Shown here one piece after another: positions 59,974 to 64,000 of a DNA stretch of 64,000 bases. This DNA is from UBA11612 sp964475755 (GTDB lineage: Bacteria; Pseudomonadota; Alphaproteobacteria; Rhodospirillales; Rhodospirillaceae), in assembly GCA_964475755.1 (NCBI GenBank), contig CAYYXR010000001.1, forward strand, positions 124,001-188,000. Direction: 5' to 3'. The first letter of the stretch is position 1, and every line of letters begins with the position of its first letter. The notes beneath the pieces were generated by a model, which had not been told where the DNA came from, did not search any database, and worked only from the letters and a program-made list of their open reading frames with translations. A program made the translations under genes and the position numbers.

Positions 59974-61914
59974 TTACTTGCCGGCCCGGTTGTTCACGAG
60001 ATCATCCACCACGGACGGGTCGGCGAGCGTTGATGTATCGCCAAGATTACTCACATCATTCTCGGCAATCTTGCGCAAGATGCGGCGCATGATTTTCCCC
60101 GAGCGTGTCTTGGGAAGACCCGGCGCCCATTGGATGACATCGGGCTTGGCGATGGGACCGATGTCCTTGGCGACCCAGTCGATGAGTTCCTTGCGAATCT
60201 CCTCGCTGGGCTCCAAGCCCGCCTTGAGCGTGACGTAGGCGTAAATGCCTTGCCCTTTAACGTCGTGCGGAAATCCGACAACAGCCGCTTCCGTAACACC
60301 AGCATGGCCTACAAGGGCGCTTTCCACCTCGGCCGTGCCCATACGGTGACCAGAAACGTTGATCACATCATCCACCCGACCGGTGATCCAGTAATAACCG
60401 TCTTCATCACGCCGGCATCCGTCGCCGGTGAAATATTTTCCGGGATAGGTCTTGAAGTAGGTGTCCACAAACCGCTGATGGTCGCCATAGACCGAGCGCA
60501 TCTGTCCCGGCCAGGACGACTTGATGCACAGATTGCCCGTACACGCCCCCTCCAGTTCATTGCCGTCAGCATCGACGATGCACGGTTCAATCCCAAAAAA
60601 CGGCAACGTCGCCGAACTCGGCTTGAGCTTCGTCGATCCGGGAATGGGTGAAATGAGAATACCGCCGGTTTCGGTTTGCCACCACGTGTCGACAATAGGA
60701 CAGCGCCCGTCGCCCACCACCCGGTGATACCAAAGCCAGGCTTCGGGATTGATGGGTTCGCCAACCGTGCCCAGCAGGCGCAGGGTCGCGCGCGAGGTGC
60801 GCTTTACAGGCGCGTCGCCATCGCGCATGAGCGCACGAATGGCCGTCGGCGCCGTGTAGAAGATGTTGACCCCGTGCTTGTCCACCACCTGCCAGAAGCG
60901 CGAGGTGTCGGGATAGTTGGGCACCCCCTCGAACATCAGCGTGGTCGCACCATTGGCGAGCGGGCCGTAAACAATATAGCTGTGCCCTGTGACCCAACCC
61001 ACGTCGGCCGTACACCAATAGACATCGCCCTCTTTATAATCGAAGACATACTCATGGGTCATGGCGGCATAGACGAGATAGCCGCCGGTGGTGTGCAGTA
61101 CGCCCTTGGGTTTTCCGGTGGAACCGGACGTATAGAGAATGAACAGCGGATCCTCGGCGTTCATCTCCACCGGATCGCAGAACGCATTCGCACGCTCGAT
61201 CTGCACGTGATACCAGACATCGCGCGGCGAACTCATGGACACCTCCGCGCCGGTATTTTTCACCACAATCGTGTGACGCACCGACGGTGACGTCTTAAGA
61301 GCCTCATCGACATTCTTTTTAAGCGGTACCGTCTTGCCTCCGCGCCGGCCTTCATCGGCGGTGATGACCACTTTGGCCTCGCAATCATTGATGCGATCGG
61401 CAAGGGACGTGGGCGAAAAACCGCCGAACACGACAGAATGCACCGCGCCGATGCGCGTGCAGGCCAACATTGCCACCGCCGCTTCGACGATCATCGGCAT
61501 GTAAATGCACACCCGGTCGCCTTTGGTGACGCCGAGGGACTTGAGCACGTTGGCCAAGCGGCAGGTTTCCTCCAAAAGCTCGGCATAGGTGATGTGCTTG
61601 GACTCTTTCGGATCGTCCCCTTCCCAAATGATGGCCGTCTGACCCCCGCGCGTCTGCACGTGCCGGTCGAGACAATTGAACGAGGCGTTCAACGAGCCGT
61701 CCTGATACCACTTAATGTGCAGATCGTCGGCGTCGTAGGACACATCGCAGACATGGGTGTAGGGCGTGATCCACTCGAGCCGCTGGCCCGCCATGCGCCA
61801 GAACGTCAGCCGGTCCTTGGTCGCGTCATCGCGCATCTCGCGGCACTCGTCGTCGTCGAGCAGCGCGTTCATGGCGAAAGCCTTGGGGACGTCGATCACC
61901 TGATCGTCTGACAT
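59974..61914 (-). CDS. acs: Acetyl-CoA synthetase
   Basis: Activates acetate to acetyl-CoA through acetyl-AMP. The 646 residues match the family's length. Motifs are YTSGSTGKPKG, the acetate-pocket region VDTWWQTETGG, the hinge ITGRVDDVINVSGHRMGT, and the catalytic and acetylation-regulated Lys in PKTRSGKIMRR. It converges on the LysR remnant. The 94 bp to the Rieske gene downstream of its start hold its promoter. Confidence 0.97.
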   Translation of the reverse strand: MSDDQVIDVPKAFAMNALLDDDECREMRDDATKDRLTFWRMAGQRLEWITPYTHVCDVSYDADDLHIKWYQDGSLNASFNCLDRHVQTRGGQTAIIWEGDDPKESKHITYAELLEETCRLANVLKSLGVTKGDRVCIYMPMIVEAAVAMLACTRIGAVHSVVFGGFSPTSLADRINDCEAKVVITADEGRRGGKTVPLKKNVDEALKTSPSVRHTIVVKNTGAEVSMSSPRDVWYHVQIERANAFCDPVEMNAEDPLFILYTSGSTGKPKGVLHTTGGYLVYAAMTHEYVFDYKEGDVYWCTADVGWVTGHSYIVYGPLANGATTLMFEGVPNYPDTSRFWQVVDKHGVNIFYTAPTAIRALMRDGDAPVKRTSRATLRLLGTVGEPINPEAWLWYHRVVGDGRCPIVDTWWQTETGGILISPIPGSTKLKPSSATLPFFGIEPCIVDADGNELEGACTGNLCIKSSWPGQMRSVYGDHQRFVDTYFKTYPGKYFTGDGCRRDEDGYYWITGRVDDVINVSGHRMGTAEVESALVGHAGVTEAAVVGFPHDVKGQGIYAYVTLKAGLEPSEEIRKELIDWVAKDIGPIAKPDVIQWAPGLPKTRSGKIMRRILRKIAENDVSNLGDTSTLADPSVVDDLVNNRAGK

Positions 61915-62008
61915 AACTCACCTCCCAGATATGTTCCGGGCATGGAACGGCGCGATGATAACCAAGCGCGGCACACCGAGTCACGCCTTGGCGTATGAAG
62001 AGTTTACG

Positions 62009-62332
62009 TTAAACCGCGCGAATCGCGCCGTTGGCATCCACCATAACCGCAACTGGCGTCAGAGACTGGCCCACGCAGGGGCCGCGCACGCATGCTCCTG
62101 TCGCAATGTCGAAATAGGCGCCGTGGTTGGCACACAGTACATACTGGCGGGTGAGATCGAAGAACATGTCCTCACGCCAATTGAGCGGCAGGCGCGCATG
62201 AGGGCAGGAATTTACATAGTCACGCACATTTTCGCCGTCGCGGATCACGAACAGCGAAATGCGCTCCCCGTTTTCCTCACGGACCACTTCCTTTGCGCCG
62301 GTCGCCTCAAGATCGGTTAGATGACACAGCAC
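62009..62332 (-). CDS. Rieske [2Fe-2S] ferredoxin-like protein
   Basis: 107 residues forming one Rieske domain. The cluster ligands are in CPHARLPLNW (Cys-X-His) and CANHGAYF (Cys-X2-His). The C-terminal GACVRGPCVGQSLTPV matches the Pro-loop. It has no TM helix or oxygenase domain. It resembles stand-alone Rieske ferredoxins of ring-hydroxylating systems, but no oxygenase is nearby and the partner is unknown. It may share a transcript with the yciI-like gene 17 bp upstream. Confidence 0.88.
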   Translation of the reverse strand: MLCHLTDLEATGAKEVVREENGERISLFVIRDGENVRDYVNSCPHARLPLNWREDMFFDLTRQYVLCANHGAYFDIATGACVRGPCVGQSLTPVAVMVDANGAIRAV

Positions 62333-62349
62333 GGCCCGGCCGACTTCAT

Positions 62350-62634
62350 TTATGCGCCGGGCAGAACCTGGCGAGTCGCCACGATGACGACCTTTTCGAA
62401 TAGCCCCGCTTTGTTGTAGGGGTCGGTCTCAAAAAACGCGCGCGCCGCATCTGCGCTCTCGAATTCTCCGATTAGAAGAGAGCCCTTTGGTGTTTCCCCG
62501 TCGTCTTCCAGCATCGGCCCGCCATACACGATCGTAACGCCTGAGCCTTTGATCCATGCCAAATGCTCCGCCCGCGTTTTTAAGCGCAAGTCAACGTGAT
62601 CGGCTTTGTCAAAACACATGGCGGCAATAAGCAT
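62350..62634 (-). CDS. YciI family protein
   Basis: 94 residues with the dimeric alpha-beta barrel YciI fold: RAEHLAWIKGSGVTIVYGGPM, then GSLLIGEFESADAARAFFETDPY. The family contains the putative active-site His/Asp pair (here His near residue 24). Function is unknown; some relatives are linked to degradation pathways. The gene ends 17 bp before the Rieske start. Confidence 0.85.
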   Translation of the reverse strand: MLIAAMCFDKADHVDLRLKTRAEHLAWIKGSGVTIVYGGPMLEDDGETPKGSLLIGEFESADAARAFFETDPYNKAGLFEKVVIVATRQVLPGA

Positions 62635-62661
62635 CGGTCTCTCCCGTTAATTGATCAGGCT

Positions 62662-64000
62662 TTATTTGCGTTTCGGCGGCGTTTTCTTGGTGCCGGATTT
62701 TTTACTGGCGGACTTTGTCGATGGACGAACAACCCGCCGCGCGGCACGGCGGCGCGCGGCCGCGCTGGGGTCGGCTTTGCGGCGCGGTCCTACGTTCTCT
62801 TTCTTCTTGGCTTTTGATTTGGCTTTGGCTTTCGTTTTCTTTGATGTTCCGCCGGACCCGCGCCCGTAGTCGTCGACAATGCGTACAATATCATCCTCGC
62901 CGACATACTCACCCGACTGCACTTCGATCATGTGCAAATCCACCTGGCCGGGATTGGCAAGACGGTGCACGGTTCCCGCTGGTATGAACGTGGATTCGTT
63001 TTCGCGCAGAATGAAATCATCTTTTTCTCGTGTCACAACAGCGGTGCCCGTCACCACCACCCAATGTTCACTGCGGTGCCAATGCTTTTGCAAAGACAGC
63101 TGCGCGCCCGGCTTGACGCAAATGCGCTTCACTTTGAACCGCGCGCCTTCATCCATGGTCTGGAACCAGCCCCAGGGCCGGTACGTGCGCGCCTGCGCGG
63201 TGGCCTCCACGCGTCCATCCGCCTTCAGTTTCTCGACAATCTGTTTGACCTGTTGATCATGAGCTTTGTCGGCCACGAGCACCGCATCGGCGGTCACGAC
63301 CACCACAAGGTCCTTCACTCCGATCACAGCCGTCAGCTGTTTCTCGCTGCGCACATAAGTGTTCTCGGCACCAAGCGCCATCACGTCGCCAAGAATGGTG
63401 TTGCCCGCGCCGTCCTTTTTGGTTTCGGCGTGCAGCGCGCCCCACGAGCCCACATCGGACCAATCCATGTCCACCGGCACCACTGCGGCTTTGTCGGTCC
63501 GCTCCATAATCCCATAATCGATAGACTGCGAGGGTACCTTGGCGAAGGTTTCGCTATCCAGACGAAAGAAGAAGAGATCGTTTTGCCCTTTTGCCAATGA
63601 CGCGCGGCAGGCTGGGCCAATGGCTGGTTCGTTGCGGTCCAGTTCCGAGAGAAACAGACTGACCGGGCACAGGAAAATTCCGCCATTCCAAAAGTATCCC
63701 CCGGTCTTCAGAAATTTTTTCGCCGTCGTTTCATCTGGTTTTTCGACAAATCGCTCGACTTGATTTGCATCGTGGGCGCTGGGCAAAGCGCTGCCGCGCT
63801 TGATGTATCCGTAGGCGGTGGACGGCGATGTTGGTTGAATGCCGAACGTCACCAGATGCCCAGAGCTGGCGACAGGCACAGCCGTTGCCACGGCAACGCG
63901 GAATGCCTCCGGTTTTTTGACAAGATGATCCGACGGCATGATGAGCATCAATGCATCGGGATCTTTTTCCAAAAGCAGCGCCGCAACGCAGGCCGCCGGC
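62662..64000 (-). CDS. manC: Mannose-1-phosphate guanylyltransferase/mannose-6-phosphate isomerase (partial) with Lys-rich tail
   Basis: The N-terminus lies beyond the right edge (frame open at 64000). The nucleotidyltransferase domain shows IMPSDHLVKKPEAF and VERFVEKPDE. A type II phosphomannose isomerase cupin follows (KRICVKPGAQLSLQKHWHRSEHW, FIPAGTVHRLANPG). It makes GDP-mannose for surface glycans. The C-terminal ~65 residues after VDDYGRGSGG are an unusual Lys/Ala/Arg-rich tail (KAKAKSKAKKK and RRRAARRVVRP) not normally present in ManC. The composition recalls the H1-like gene at 20800. Confidence 0.93.
   Translation of the reverse strand, partial: PAACVAALLLEKDPDALMLIMPSDHLVKKPEAFRVAVATAVPVASSGHLVTFGIQPTSPSTAYGYIKRGSALPSAHDANQVERFVEKPDETTAKKFLKTGGYFWNGGIFLCPVSLFLSELDRNEPAIGPACRASLAKGQNDLFFFRLDSETFAKVPSQSIDYGIMERTDKAAVVPVDMDWSDVGSWGALHAETKKDGAGNTILGDVMALGAENTYVRSEKQLTAVIGVKDLVVVVTADAVLVADKAHDQQVKQIVEKLKADGRVEATAQARTYRPWGWFQTMDEGARFKVKRICVKPGAQLSLQKHWHRSEHWVVVTGTAVVTREKDDFILRENESTFIPAGTVHRLANPGQVDLHMIEVQSGEYVGEDDIVRIVDDYGRGSGGTSKKTKAKAKSKAKKKENVGPRRKADPSAAARRRAARRVVRPSTKSASKKSGTKKTPPKRK

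Noticed and set aside
1..64000. CRISPR arrays, insertion sequences, prophage, rRNA
   Set aside because: No direct repeat-spacer pattern, transposase, integrase, phage structural gene or rRNA sequence was seen.

Overview
The window is typical alphaproteobacterial chromosome: high G+C, densely coded, with many 1-8 nt stop/start overlaps. The lineage is inferred from gene content: a Suv3-type helicase beside hpf, a complete ccmABCDEFGHI operon, a DUF1674 (SdhAF4) gene, ygjP/ycgN neighbours, and FlmG-like TPR-glycosyltransferases. I cannot name the genus. No rRNA operon, CRISPR array, transposase or prophage is visible. One tRNA (Ala, CGC anticodon) is present.

Layout. 0-10 kb: truncated Suv3-like helicase, hpf, htpG with a heat-shock-like promoter, two paralogous TPR/GT-B proteins flanking an SDR dehydrogenase, and acnA. 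10-20 kb: cytochrome c maturation operon (ccmA to ccmI), then a Sco protein, a YcgN-type Cys-cluster protein, a YgjP-type metallopeptidase and a convergent SleB-type hydrolase. 20-21.2 kb: an AT-rich gene-poor stretch and a Lys/Ala-rich histone-H1-like gene broken by a 1-nt shift in an A5 run. 21-30.5 kb: a fluoroacetate-dehalogenase-like hydrolase, then dnaA-dnaN-recF-gyrB (minus strand) with rpsT and mutM upstream. 30.5-42.4 kb: ubiE, ubiB, coaBC, dut, moeB-like, rlmN, argG, an enoyl-CoA hydratase, yggT-DUF167-folD, tRNA-Ala and an acyl-CoA ligase. 42.4-54.4 kb: a glycan island. A minus-strand operon encodes an N-acetyl sugar amidotransferase, a methyltransferase, HisH2, HisF2 and a serine-acetyltransferase-like protein. 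A divergent plus-strand set encodes GT2, AsnB, methyltransferases, GT4 and a LegB-like 4,6-dehydratase; a flippase-like membrane protein lies antisense within it. 54.4-64 kb: GNAT, bfr/bfd with Fur-like operators, rsmB, a methyltransferase with an in-frame amber codon, htpX, sdhAF4, a LysR remnant without its DNA-binding domain, acs, a Rieske ferredoxin, a YciI protein and manC (cut by the right edge) with a Lys-rich tail.

The most interesting theme is glycosylation. The amidotransferase/HisH2/HisF2 set is the kind that installs acetamidino groups on N-acetylated sugars. LegB is the first enzyme of a legionaminic-acid route. FlmG-like TPR-glycosyltransferases, two of which lie at 3.5-6.9 kb, transfer nonulosonic acids to flagellin in Caulobacter. 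Together they suggest, by inference only, an amidinated nonulosonate system acting on a surface glycan or on protein. The remaining leg/pse genes are not in the window. Several genes are visibly broken: 20800, 36559, 57258 and 59343.
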